From Flavobacteriaceae bacterium UBA2000 (GTDB lineage: Bacteria > Bacteroidota > Bacteroidia > Flavobacteriales > Flavobacteriaceae), in NCBI GenBank assembly GCA_002335345.1, contig DDCS01000085.1, forward strand, positions 1 to 9,315: 9,315 bases of DNA, given 5' to 3'. The notes under the pieces were generated by a model that worked only from the letters and a program-made list of their open reading frames with translations, searched no databases and had not been told where the DNA came from. A program made the position numbers and the translations under genes. Below are positions 1 to 6,649 of the stretch, one piece after another. Each line of letters starts with the position of its first letter. Position 1 is the first letter of the stretch.

Positions 1-848
1 GCATAGTCCAAAATCTTATCAAGAACTTGATCAGGGGTAAGTAACCCTACATTAATTAGGGGCGAGAACATACTGTGATGAAGCAAATGCTCTTGAGCCA
101 CAAGGGCGTCCTCGTAATGGCCAAAATACGCAAACCTATATTTCAAAAAATCCTCGAGCCATAACACAGCCGATTCATGATCCAGAGGATAAAGAAACTG
201 ATCACAAAATGCCCCTAAATTCTCAGAAAAATGAGCTTCTGTGTATTGCTGTGCCTCGGCATGATACGCCGTTTTTTTAGGCCATTCAACCACAGGGACC
301 ACAGCGTTTTTAGGAAACTTCAAGCGATTTTCGGCGTCGTAAGTCCATTGACCTCCTAAAGGTTCCCCCTGGTGCATAAGCACATTGCGTTTCTTGCGCT
401 CTTCCTTGTAAAACGCAGTCTGAAAAAACTTCTTTTTATTGGGTTTAAAAAAAGAGGACAAATCCGCTTTTGTATTGAGAAAAGCAGGACTGTCATACCA
501 ACATAAGTCAACACCAGTAGCCTCTTGAATGATGCGCCGCTCCAACCAATTATCCACGGGATCAACCAAATGCAGTTCACGCAAACCGTTTTCTTTGGCA
601 CGAGCCAACCAATACCGAATGTCTGCCTCAGGTTCTTGAGCCTCGATATAGCGCACAGCATAACCCTGACCATTCAGGCGATCCGTATAGGCGCGCATAC
701 TGCCCCGCATAAAAGCAATCTTTTGTTTGTGAAAAGCGAACTGATTAAAGAGCAAAGTCTCTTCGATGACCACCACAGGTCGATCGGGTTTTAAAACCGG
801 ATTGTGGCTAAAAAGTTGATGGGGCAAAATCAGACTCAAAGTCCTCAT
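1..848 (-). CDS. FeS-type (6-4) photolyase / cryptochrome-related protein, C-terminal part outside window
   Basis: The ORF reads from the ATG at 848 to the left edge without a stop, giving 282 complete codons; the family is usually around 500 residues. It matches the prokaryotic photolyase-related family (COG3046, PhrB/CryB type), which repairs UV (6-4) photoproducts with FAD, often a ribolumazine antenna and a 4Fe-4S cluster. Visible signatures are LILPHQLF at residues 6-13, the GGQWTYDAENR block at 165-175, and YFGHYEDAL followed by SPLINVGLL at 241-270. The cluster cysteines and most of the FAD pocket lie beyond the window, so integrity cannot be judged. The start overlaps the kinase stop upstream as ATGA (845-848), implying translational coupling in a TetR-kinase-photolyase operon. 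Family assignment is firm; the choice between repair enzyme and light sensor is open. Confidence 0.9.
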   Translation of the reverse strand, partial: MRTLSLILPHQLFSHNPVLKPDRPVVVIEETLLFNQFAFHKQKIAFMRGSMRAYTDRLNGQGYAVRYIEAQEPEADIRYWLARAKENGLRELHLVDPVDNWLERRIIQEATGVDLCWYDSPAFLNTKADLSSFFKPNKKKFFQTAFYKEERKKRNVLMHQGEPLGGQWTYDAENRLKFPKNAVVPVVEWPKKTAYHAEAQQYTEAHFSENLGAFCDQFLYPLDHESAVLWLEDFLKYRFAYFGHYEDALVAQEHLLHHSMFSPLINVGLLTPDQVLDKILDY

Positions 849-2191
849 ACCAATACCGCTTGCTGAGCAGGCGCCCCTTGAGTATACTTTTTGAAATTGT
901 TGATCTCCACATCTTTTGCCTTGAGATCAAACATCAGATTATACAATCCAAAGAAGGTTCTGTTGATGTATATAAAATGTTTTGAACCTCGGTTGCCATT
1001 CATTTCTTTCAGCGCACTGTCATTGGCGTATTTCTGACCTAACGTACCAATCTCATCAAAGAACTCCTGATTTGAAAAGTCAAAAGTTTCCGAGTGAAAA
1101 GGTCTTGTAAACAAAGACAGCATCTCATGAAAAATTGAATAAAAGAACTCTTTTTCTCTTGGCGAATCCTCTGGCTTTAATATCTCTAAGGCATAAAGTT
1201 GTCGTTCGAAGTATTCGGGATTTTGCAAGTTTTCTTTTTGGGCGAGTTCAAAATAAGGTCCATAAAAATCCTCTGGAATTTCTTTGAGGCAACCAAAGTC
1301 AATGACCATGAGGTTATCCTGGTCATCAATTAAGAAGTTTCCTGGATGCGGATCGGCATGAATTCGCCGCAATACATGCATTTGATACATGTAAAAATCC
1401 CATAGGGTCTGCCCTATTTTTTGTCCTTGTTCCGGGGTAAATGGTTTTTGGCACCACTGGGAAAGATGCTGACCATACATCCAATCCATAGTCAATATGC
1501 GATCACAAGAAAGCTCAGGATAATAGCTCGGAAAGCGCAAGTTCGGAATATGTCGACAATCCTCGGCCATCTGGGCACTTTGATTGAGTTCTCTAGTGTA
1601 ATCTGTTTCCTCAATGAGTTTGTACTCGACCTCCTGGAAATACTGGTCAGAGCCCTCACCCTTGATATTAAGCATTTTCTTGGCAATCGGTTTTAAAAGA
1701 GCTAGATCACTAGAAATACTCTGGGCCACACCAGGATATTGAATCTTAACAGCAAAAGTTTTTTCTGAGAGGGTGGCCTTATGAACTTGACCGATGCTGG
1801 CGGCATTTACCGATTGTTCAGAGAAAGAATCAAATACCTCATCCGGATTTTTCGCAAAATAACGTCTAAAGGTCTTCTTTACCAGTGGCGCGGATAAAGG
1901 CGGAACTGAAAATTGAGCCAAAGAGAACTTTTCTACATAAGCCCTTGGCAGTATGTTTTTCTCCATACTGAGCATTTGCGCTACCTTGAGGGCCGAGCCT
2001 TTAAGTTCTTTTAGGCCATCGTAAATATCTTCTGCATTAGCCGAGTCTAACGCTTGCTTGGCCTGATATTCATCAGTGACCAGTTTTTGACCGTAATATT
2101 TTGCGTAATTCACCCCTACCTTTAAACCGGTAGAAACAATTTTTGAGGCCCGTTGAATTTTCGAAGTGGGAATTCTATCGATGCTCTTCAT
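845..2191 (-). CDS. ABC1/AarF/UbiB-family atypical protein kinase-like protein
   Basis: A 448-residue protein of the ABC1 (ADCK/COQ8/UbiB) family, which has a kinase-like fold; in other organisms members support ubiquinone synthesis or lipid metabolism, and several act as ATPases. In order: the family N-helix motif at 63-75 reads KGSALKVAQMLS, with the usual KxGQ glycine replaced by alanine (Lys69, Ala71, Gln72); the alanine-rich nucleotide loop is NAASIGQVH (129-137); the ATP lysine is Lys149 in AVKIQYPG; EETDYTREL is at 194-202; the catalytic-loop equivalent HADPHPGN is at 278-285; and DFG is at 298-300. All core nucleotide-binding residues are present, so it is probably active as an ATPase or kinase. 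No membrane helix is obvious. Its ATG directly follows the TetR stop, and its TGA overlaps the photolyase ATG. Bacteroidota generally use menaquinone, so a ubiquinone role is unlikely; the substrate is unknown. Confidence 0.92.
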   Translation of the reverse strand: MKSIDRIPTSKIQRASKIVSTGLKVGVNYAKYYGQKLVTDEYQAKQALDSANAEDIYDGLKELKGSALKVAQMLSMEKNILPRAYVEKFSLAQFSVPPLSAPLVKKTFRRYFAKNPDEVFDSFSEQSVNAASIGQVHKATLSEKTFAVKIQYPGVAQSISSDLALLKPIAKKMLNIKGEGSDQYFQEVEYKLIEETDYTRELNQSAQMAEDCRHIPNLRFPSYYPELSCDRILTMDWMYGQHLSQWCQKPFTPEQGQKIGQTLWDFYMYQMHVLRRIHADPHPGNFLIDDQDNLMVIDFGCLKEIPEDFYGPYFELAQKENLQNPEYFERQLYALEILKPEDSPREKEFFYSIFHEMLSLFTRPFHSETFDFSNQEFFDEIGTLGQKYANDSALKEMNGNRGSKHFIYINRTFFGLYNLMFDLKAKDVEINNFKKYTQGAPAQQAVLV

Positions 2192-2854
2192 CTACACCAT
2201 CGCGTTTTCTTTCCAAAGAAATTTAGCTAAATCAAAAACGCTTTGGACCGGCGCAGTGTCAATTAAATCAAATTGCGCTTTAATCGATTTTTCAATAAAA
2301 ATATCTGTTTTCTCAAATCCCTTTGAGCGGTCGTCCATCCAAAATTTAAGCGTTACTAAAAGTTGCATCCACATCGATTCAGCCACCCCTTTGTCTCTTA
2401 GTGTATTGAGCTGATCGCTTTTGAAATCTACAGAGACCACACTAAGTTGCTCTACGTATTTTACAAATACACGACGCAAGGCCCCGAGTAACTTTAAGGT
2501 CGATAATTTATCCTTATTCCCACTGAGTTGTGCCATCACATAAGATCGATTCGCGGTCAGCAGCTCAAAAAAGGTGAAATAGAAACTCAACAATTTTTGC
2601 TGGGTCCCATATTCCTGATAAGCGTCACTTTGTTGGATCATCCTGATTGTATTGTGCCCAAATGCCGCAAAAATCTCTTCCTTCAGGTGGTCAAAGCCAT
2701 TGAAAAATTGATAAAACTCAGACTCTTCAAAGTTATGCCTCTTGGCAAAGGCATAGATACTTTGAGTCATGGTTTCTTCACTGAGCATATCGTCCATGTA
2801 AAATGAAATGATTTGCTCCTGGGTAATTTTCTTTTTTGCAGTCATGGATACCAT
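2192..2854 (-). CDS. TetR/AcrR-family transcriptional regulator
   Basis: A 220-residue one-component regulator. Residues about 10-64 form a TetR-type DNA-binding domain: an opening helix beginning ITQEQIISFYM, then the helix-turn-helix and following helix around 32-62 (SIYAFAKRHNFEESEFYQFF, then FDHLKEEIF). The remainder is an all-helical ligand/dimer domain with no signature I recognise. Two ATG starts are possible, 2854 and 2845 (Met4). A -7 element at 2866-2873 would place the transcript start near 2860, leaving only a few bases before the first ATG, so Met4 is a serious alternative. The stop abuts the kinase ATG. As first gene of the operon, with a 30-bp dyad beside its promoter, it probably represses itself, the kinase and the photolyase; that role and any ligand are inferred. 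Confidence 0.87.
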   Translation of the reverse strand: MVSMTAKKKITQEQIISFYMDDMLSEETMTQSIYAFAKRHNFEESEFYQFFNGFDHLKEEIFAAFGHNTIRMIQQSDAYQEYGTQQKLLSFYFTFFELLTANRSYVMAQLSGNKDKLSTLKLLGALRRVFVKYVEQLSVVSVDFKSDQLNTLRDKGVAESMWMQLLVTLKFWMDDRSKGFEKTDIFIEKSIKAQFDLIDTAPVQSVFDLAKFLWKENAMV

Positions 2855-2865
2855 TTTATACGTAT

Positions 2866-2873
2866 CAAAGATA
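2866..2873 (-). promoter_or_regulatory. Bacteroidota-type -7 element for the TetR-kinase-photolyase operon
   Basis: On the minus strand this reads TATCTTTG, an exact match to the TAnnTTTG -7 consensus of Bacteroidota primary sigma factor promoters. It lies 11 bases upstream of the first possible TetR start. No good TTG-type -33 element is seen at the expected distance; that space is occupied by the dyad at 2879-2908. Confidence 0.6.
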
Positions 2874-2878
2874 ATACA

Positions 2879-2908
2879 TGTTTAACTTTTATCGTAAAAC
2901 GTTAAACA
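2879..2908. promoter_or_regulatory. 30-bp dyad, candidate TetR operator
   Basis: Perfect 8-bp arms TGTTTAAC (2879-2886) and GTTAAACA (2901-2908) flank a second inner inverted pair, TTTTA (2887-2891) and TAAAA (2895-2899), around TCG, with one extra C at 2900. The element lies immediately upstream of the minus-strand -7 element, covering the -33 region, where a bound repressor would block the operon promoter. It sits about 110 bp from the divergent MarR gene and so might also affect that gene. Assignment to the TetR protein rests on position only. Confidence 0.55.
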
Positions 2909-2971
2909 AAAATCGATGAATGACCTAAATTATAGCGTCACACTATGAAACTCAGTCCGAGGCATGCCGCT

Positions 2972-2991
2972 AAGGTAAAATTCATTACCTT
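2972..2991. promoter_or_regulatory. Inverted repeat upstream of the MarR gene, candidate MarR operator
   Basis: A perfect 7-bp inverted repeat, AAGGTAA (2972-2978) and TTACCTT (2985-2991), with a 6-base spacer. It ends 26 bases before the MarR-family ATG at 3018. Size and symmetry fit operators of dimeric MarR proteins, and its downstream arm overlaps a weak -7-like TACCTTGC (2986-2993). Autoregulation is the simplest reading. I did not find the same repeat in the decarboxylase/dioxygenase intergenic region. A short hairpin in the leader RNA is the alternative. Confidence 0.4.
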
Positions 2992-3017
2992 GCTTCTGTG
3001 GCGAAAACTGGCTAATC

Positions 3018-3509
3018 ATGGAATACACAGAGATTCTGATCAATATTCGAAAAATCATTCGCTCTATAAATCTGGAAAGCAAAAGTATTGAACGTGAGTT
3101 CGGTATAAGCATTCCGCAGTACCTGTGCCTGAACTTTTTAAGAACTTCAGAAACCTACAGAGCCAGGGCCACAGAGATCGGTTTGCATTTAAATTTGAAT
3201 GCGAGCACGGTCACTGGTATCGTTTCAAGATTAGAGAAAAAGGGATACGTCGCACGACTTATTAATCCCGAGGACAAACGCTCATCATTTATCTATTTGA
3301 CCGCTTTAGGGGATAAAATCATCCAAACGATCCCCAACTTATTACAAGACAAACTGACCTTAAAACTTCAGGAATTGCAACCACAAGAACTACAACAGCT
3401 GCAAAAATCTTTAGCACTGCTGGTCAAGTTTATGGGTGTTGAAGATTTAGACGCTTCCCCCTTACTGACCCCTGAGGAGCACATCCATTCCAAGTCTAAA
3501 CCGGATTAG
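3018..3509 (+). CDS. MarR-family regulator, EctR/CosR-like
   Basis: A 163-residue MarR-type regulator. The N-terminal helix carries IRKIIRSINLESKSIEREFG (10-29) followed by PQYLCLNFLR (33-42); the winged helix-turn-helix spans about 49-98, with the recognition helix near STVTGIVSRLEKKGYV and a charged wing at PEDKRSS (84-90); the C-terminal dimer helix is Gln/Leu-rich (about 117-138). The N-terminal RxIxRxInLeSk pattern resembles EctR/CosR regulators that control ectoine and other compatible-solute genes in salt-adapted bacteria; this is from memory of the family. The gene stands alone on the plus strand and converges on the symporter 51 bp away. It probably governs the neighbouring dioxygenase/decarboxylase/symporter genes and itself. 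The MarR assignment is solid; the EctR/CosR subgroup is probable. Confidence 0.88.
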   Translation: MEYTEILINIRKIIRSINLESKSIEREFGISIPQYLCLNFLRTSETYRARATEIGLHLNLNASTVTGIVSRLEKKGYVARLINPEDKRSSFIYLTALGDKIIQTIPNLLQDKLTLKLQELQPQELQQLQKSLALLVKFMGVEDLDASPLLTPEEHIHSKSKPD

Positions 3510-3560
3510 AGATATCAATCTTCGATTTGACGCGCTTGGTCCGGGTAACCATCACTTTAC

Positions 3561-5060
3561 TTAAGTTAAACCGCCTTTTTTTGCCGTATATTTTGAAACG
3601 ATATATCCTGCGAGCATTGAAATCAAAAACGAAGGCGCCAAAACATCTAATTGCACAAAATAGGGACCAATACCCTCTATATTTTGAACGATAAACTTAA
3701 AAAAAGGCACGGATAGAAATCCTGAAATCATTGCAGCAATAGCCCCCCGCTCTGTGAGCCCCGGCCAAAAAAGGGACATAATAATCACGGGGCAAAACGA
3801 GGCCGCAATGCCCGACCAACCAAAAATAATCAACCAAAAAACAGTATGGTTTGGTGAAACCACGGCAATAACCATCGCGATGCCCAAAGCCAGTAAGGCC
3901 ATAATCAGGGTAACCCATCTCGAGCGCTTCCCTAGGTCTTCATCTTTTAAATCCGGGCGATATATTTTTTGATAAAAATCTCGAGTAATGGCACTTGAGG
4001 CCAAAACCAGCAAAGAATCGATTGTCGACATAATGGCCGAAAGGACTATGGCCACATAAATTGCAGCAAGCAAGGTCGGCAGAAAGGTCTCGGTGAGCAT
4101 AGCCAACACATTTTCAGCCCCAACACCGAGTATTGCATTTGGATCTTGACCTTGATTTGTAAACACGATGCGCCCTAAAATCCCGATCGTGACCGCAGCA
4201 GCGTCCGTCAAAAGAGTAAACACAATAGCAACCCATTTTCCTTTATCAATTTCAGACTCACTTTTTATCGACATAAAGCGAACATAGACCTGGGGAGAAC
4301 CCAAAAATCCCAGACCAATCATGGCAAATCCAAGCATCGTAGCCAGGTTCATTAAGGAGTCATCACTCGTTCCCCAGGGCTGAATTAACCTCGGGTCGAT
4401 CTGAGCCAAGCCATCAAGTATATTGGTCGGACCATCCATGGAAAACCAGATAACAACCGGAAGTAAGACCAATCCAAAAAACATTAAAAGACCTTGAAAT
4501 AAATCCGACCAAACCGCCGCAACAAACCCACCAATAAAAATGTAGGACAAAACAATAAGAAAGCCTAAAATGGCACCATAATAATAATTCATCCCCAGCA
4601 TAGACTCAAAAGCCTTCCCTGTGACATCAATCTGTGAACTCACATAAATGATTACAAAGACCGATAAAATCGTTGCTGATAAAATTCGTAAGGTCTTCTT
4701 CTTAGTGCCAAAATGACTTTCGAGATAGTCCGGTACCGTGATCGAACCATAGGCATCACTTTTGCGCTTGAACTTTTTGGCCATAAACCACCAAGAAATA
4801 GCGACCCCAAGCACTTCCCCGACCACAACCCAGTAGGCAGACAAACCCGAAAGCGCCCCCATACCTGTTAACCCGATCAGGAGCCAACCCGATTCACCCG
4901 TTGCCCTTGCGGAAAAAGCCACAGCCCAATAGCCCAGTCGCTTCCCCCCAACATAAAAATCACTCATGCTCTTGACGCGCCTTGAGGCCACAATTCCAAT
5001 TAAAAATAAAACGGCGACATAAAGCCCTAGGACAACAAACTTGGTTAGATCAACTTCCAT
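3561..5060 (-). CDS. Sodium:solute symporter (SSS family, PutP-like)
   Basis: A 499-residue inner-membrane protein with about 13 hydrophobic helices, the usual size and build of SSS (SLC5-like) symporters. PutP-like landmarks are FYVGGKRLGYWAVAFSARAT then GESGWLL (35-61), IGGFVAAVWSDLFQG (176-190), and SAIMSTIDSLLVLASSAITR (341-360). Ser345 and Thr346 match the PutP sodium-site pair of the STxS motif. At the TM2 sodium site, the position of E. coli PutP Asp55 is Gly55, with Glu56 beside it, so ion coordination may differ from proline carriers. It is the second gene of an operon, 30 bp downstream of the decarboxylase, with an A-rich leader and no Shine-Dalgarno sequence. Context suggests it moves a substrate or product of the cysteine-sulfinate/hypotaurine route (cysteine, taurine, hypotaurine) or a compatible solute such as proline; the substrate cannot be read from sequence. 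Confidence 0.88.
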   Translation of the reverse strand: MEVDLTKFVVLGLYVAVLFLIGIVASRRVKSMSDFYVGGKRLGYWAVAFSARATGESGWLLIGLTGMGALSGLSAYWVVVGEVLGVAISWWFMAKKFKRKSDAYGSITVPDYLESHFGTKKKTLRILSATILSVFVIIYVSSQIDVTGKAFESMLGMNYYYGAILGFLIVLSYIFIGGFVAAVWSDLFQGLLMFFGLVLLPVVIWFSMDGPTNILDGLAQIDPRLIQPWGTSDDSLMNLATMLGFAMIGLGFLGSPQVYVRFMSIKSESEIDKGKWVAIVFTLLTDAAAVTIGILGRIVFTNQGQDPNAILGVGAENVLAMLTETFLPTLLAAIYVAIVLSAIMSTIDSLLVLASSAITRDFYQKIYRPDLKDEDLGKRSRWVTLIMALLALGIAMVIAVVSPNHTVFWLIIFGWSGIAASFCPVIIMSLFWPGLTERGAIAAMISGFLSVPFFKFIVQNIEGIGPYFVQLDVLAPSFLISMLAGYIVSKYTAKKGGLT

Positions 5061-5090
5061 AGGTTTTAGAATAAAATTTTAGGAGAGACC

Positions 5091-6485
5091 TCAAGCCTCA
5101 ACGGGACCGCACTGAGCGATAAGTTCTAAATAGTTTTTTTCCACAAACGCCTCGAGTGTTTTAAAGAAATTAAGGATCACCTGAGCGTCATTTTGAGCAT
5201 TAATGGTCACGAGTCTTACAAATTCATGGTCCCCAAAGGATCCGTACCCGACAAGCAATTCTTGAGCCTCATAAAGCGAAGTACAAAGAATACGGGGCGG
5301 AATATCTCGATAATTAAAACAAACCGATATGGAATCAGGATAACTGTATAGGGTGTAATCAGGATTACTCGAAATATAATTTCGGGCCACCTGAGCTAAA
5401 TCAAACTGATGATCAACAATTTTTTCTAATCCTTTAGTTCCAACACTTTTCCACAGGGTCCAAAATTTCAAAGCATCATTGCGGCGCCCGCATTGTAACG
5501 ACATTTTGCCAAGATTAAACTCGTCGTGATCTGTTTGGTAGAGATAACTCGCATCGTTCGAAAAAGATTCGTGCAAATGCTTTTTATCACGAGTGACTAT
5601 TATCGAGCATGAAAGCGGTGTCCCCAGCATTTTGTGTGCATTAAAACTAAAGGAATCCACTTGTTCTATCCCCTTGATTAACGATCGATAACGATTGCTG
5701 AATAATACGGAACCACAATAAGCACCATCGACATGCACCCATATATTATGGATTTTTGCCAATTTCACAACAGGTTCAATGGCGTCAAACGCCCCAAGGA
5801 CTGTCGTTCCTGCGGTTAGATTAATCATCATTGGCTTGAGGCCTATTTCAATATCCGCCTCTATCGCCTGAGCTAGCTTTGTGACCTCCATACGACCATA
5901 ATCATCCGTGGCTATATAATGGACTTGATCGCGACCAATTCCCGAAAATGCTGCGTTTTTAGGAATGCTGTAATGTGATTCTTTGGACGTGTAAACCATT
6001 AAAGAGTCTTTGACTCCTTTTGTTTTAATAGTCTCATCAAAGTTATCTCGAGCCATAACCATCGCCATATAGTTCGTCATCGATCCGCCTGGTGCAAAAG
6101 TACCCTCGGCCTTGTCGTCCCAACCCAGCATGGTGCATACTTTGCGCAGGATGACTTTTTCCACACCGATTTGAGCCCCTGCGGCTTTATAGGTATACAT
6201 GCTGTTATTGAGCATCACCGCCAACAAATCACCCAAAACCGCATCCGGATTACGCCCCCCAAACAGCTGATTAAAAAACCCCACCGTTGCCGTTCGTGGC
6301 GTTTTCAGTACTAAATTTTCTAGAGCGGCATCAAATTCTTCCTCAACCAAGGGATCTTCAGACAAGTCTAAATCTAAAGCGGTAAATAATTCTTCGGATG
6401 GGATAAAATCCGCGACTGGTTTTCGGGATTCATCATGGAGTAATTTTTCGGATAATTGAAGGAATTTTTGCAAAGTATTTTGCAT
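5091..6485 (-). CDS. PLP-dependent group II decarboxylase, probable cysteine sulfinate decarboxylase
   Basis: A 464-residue member of the pyridoxal-phosphate group II decarboxylases, close to animal glutamate and cysteine-sulfinate decarboxylases. Blocks in order: FFNQLFGGRNPDAVLGDLL (70-88), NSMYTYKAAG (94-103), FAPGGSMTNYMAM (130-142), TSKESHYS (166-173, ring-stacking His171), LTAGTTVLGAFD (223-234), HVDGAYCGSVL (251-261, Asp253 pairing with the PLP nitrogen), FNAHKMLGTPLSC (281-293, PLP-binding Lys285) and QCGRRNDALKFW (331-342). All catalytic residues are present. The MYTY segment looks more like the QYTY of animal cysteine-sulfinate decarboxylase than the MFTY of GAD67, as I recall those sequences. 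Its divergent neighbour, a cysteine dioxygenase, makes cysteine sulfinate, so decarboxylation to hypotaurine is the most likely reaction. Aspartate, glutamate or 2,4-diaminobutyrate are alternatives. First gene of the operon with the symporter. Confidence 0.88.
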   Translation of the reverse strand: MQNTLQKFLQLSEKLLHDESRKPVADFIPSEELFTALDLDLSEDPLVEEEFDAALENLVLKTPRTATVGFFNQLFGGRNPDAVLGDLLAVMLNNSMYTYKAAGAQIGVEKVILRKVCTMLGWDDKAEGTFAPGGSMTNYMAMVMARDNFDETIKTKGVKDSLMVYTSKESHYSIPKNAAFSGIGRDQVHYIATDDYGRMEVTKLAQAIEADIEIGLKPMMINLTAGTTVLGAFDAIEPVVKLAKIHNIWVHVDGAYCGSVLFSNRYRSLIKGIEQVDSFSFNAHKMLGTPLSCSIIVTRDKKHLHESFSNDASYLYQTDHDEFNLGKMSLQCGRRNDALKFWTLWKSVGTKGLEKIVDHQFDLAQVARNYISSNPDYTLYSYPDSISVCFNYRDIPPRILCTSLYEAQELLVGYGSFGDHEFVRLVTINAQNDAQVILNFFKTLEAFVEKNYLELIAQCGPVEA

Positions 6486-6649
6486 AGAAAACAGTTGTGA
6501 AATTATTTGTAAATTTTAAATTTTGCTCTAAAATAAGCCTTTATTATGACTTTATTTAGTCTTTTAAAGCATTTATTGTATCTTATCGCAGGTTTTCTAT
6601 TTATGATAAATCAACAATTTTAAATTTATTTTCTACTAAAAATAATTAA
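6486..6649. promoter_or_regulatory. AT-rich divergent promoter region, decarboxylase/dioxygenase
   Basis: These 164 bp separate the divergent decarboxylase and dioxygenase genes and must hold both promoters. No strong TAnnTTTG match is seen on either strand. The 12-mer AATTTTAAATTT occurs twice, at 6512-6523 and 6616-6627, each about 22-26 bases from one of the two start codons. A small dyad GACT/AGTC lies at 6548-6561 and contains TATTTAGT (6553-6560). These are candidate control elements for co-regulation; in such AT-rich DNA, chance matches are possible. Confidence 0.5.

Noticed and set aside
356..673. Minus-strand ORF of 105 codons inside the photolyase region
   Set aside because: It is out of frame with the photolyase coding sequence, which is clearly the real gene by its family motifs.
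3510..3560. Possible bidirectional terminator between the convergent MarR and symporter genes
   Set aside because: Only a short bulged stem (TCAATC/GATTTGA) and a palindromic ACTTAAGT are present, with no T-run after a stem on either strand.
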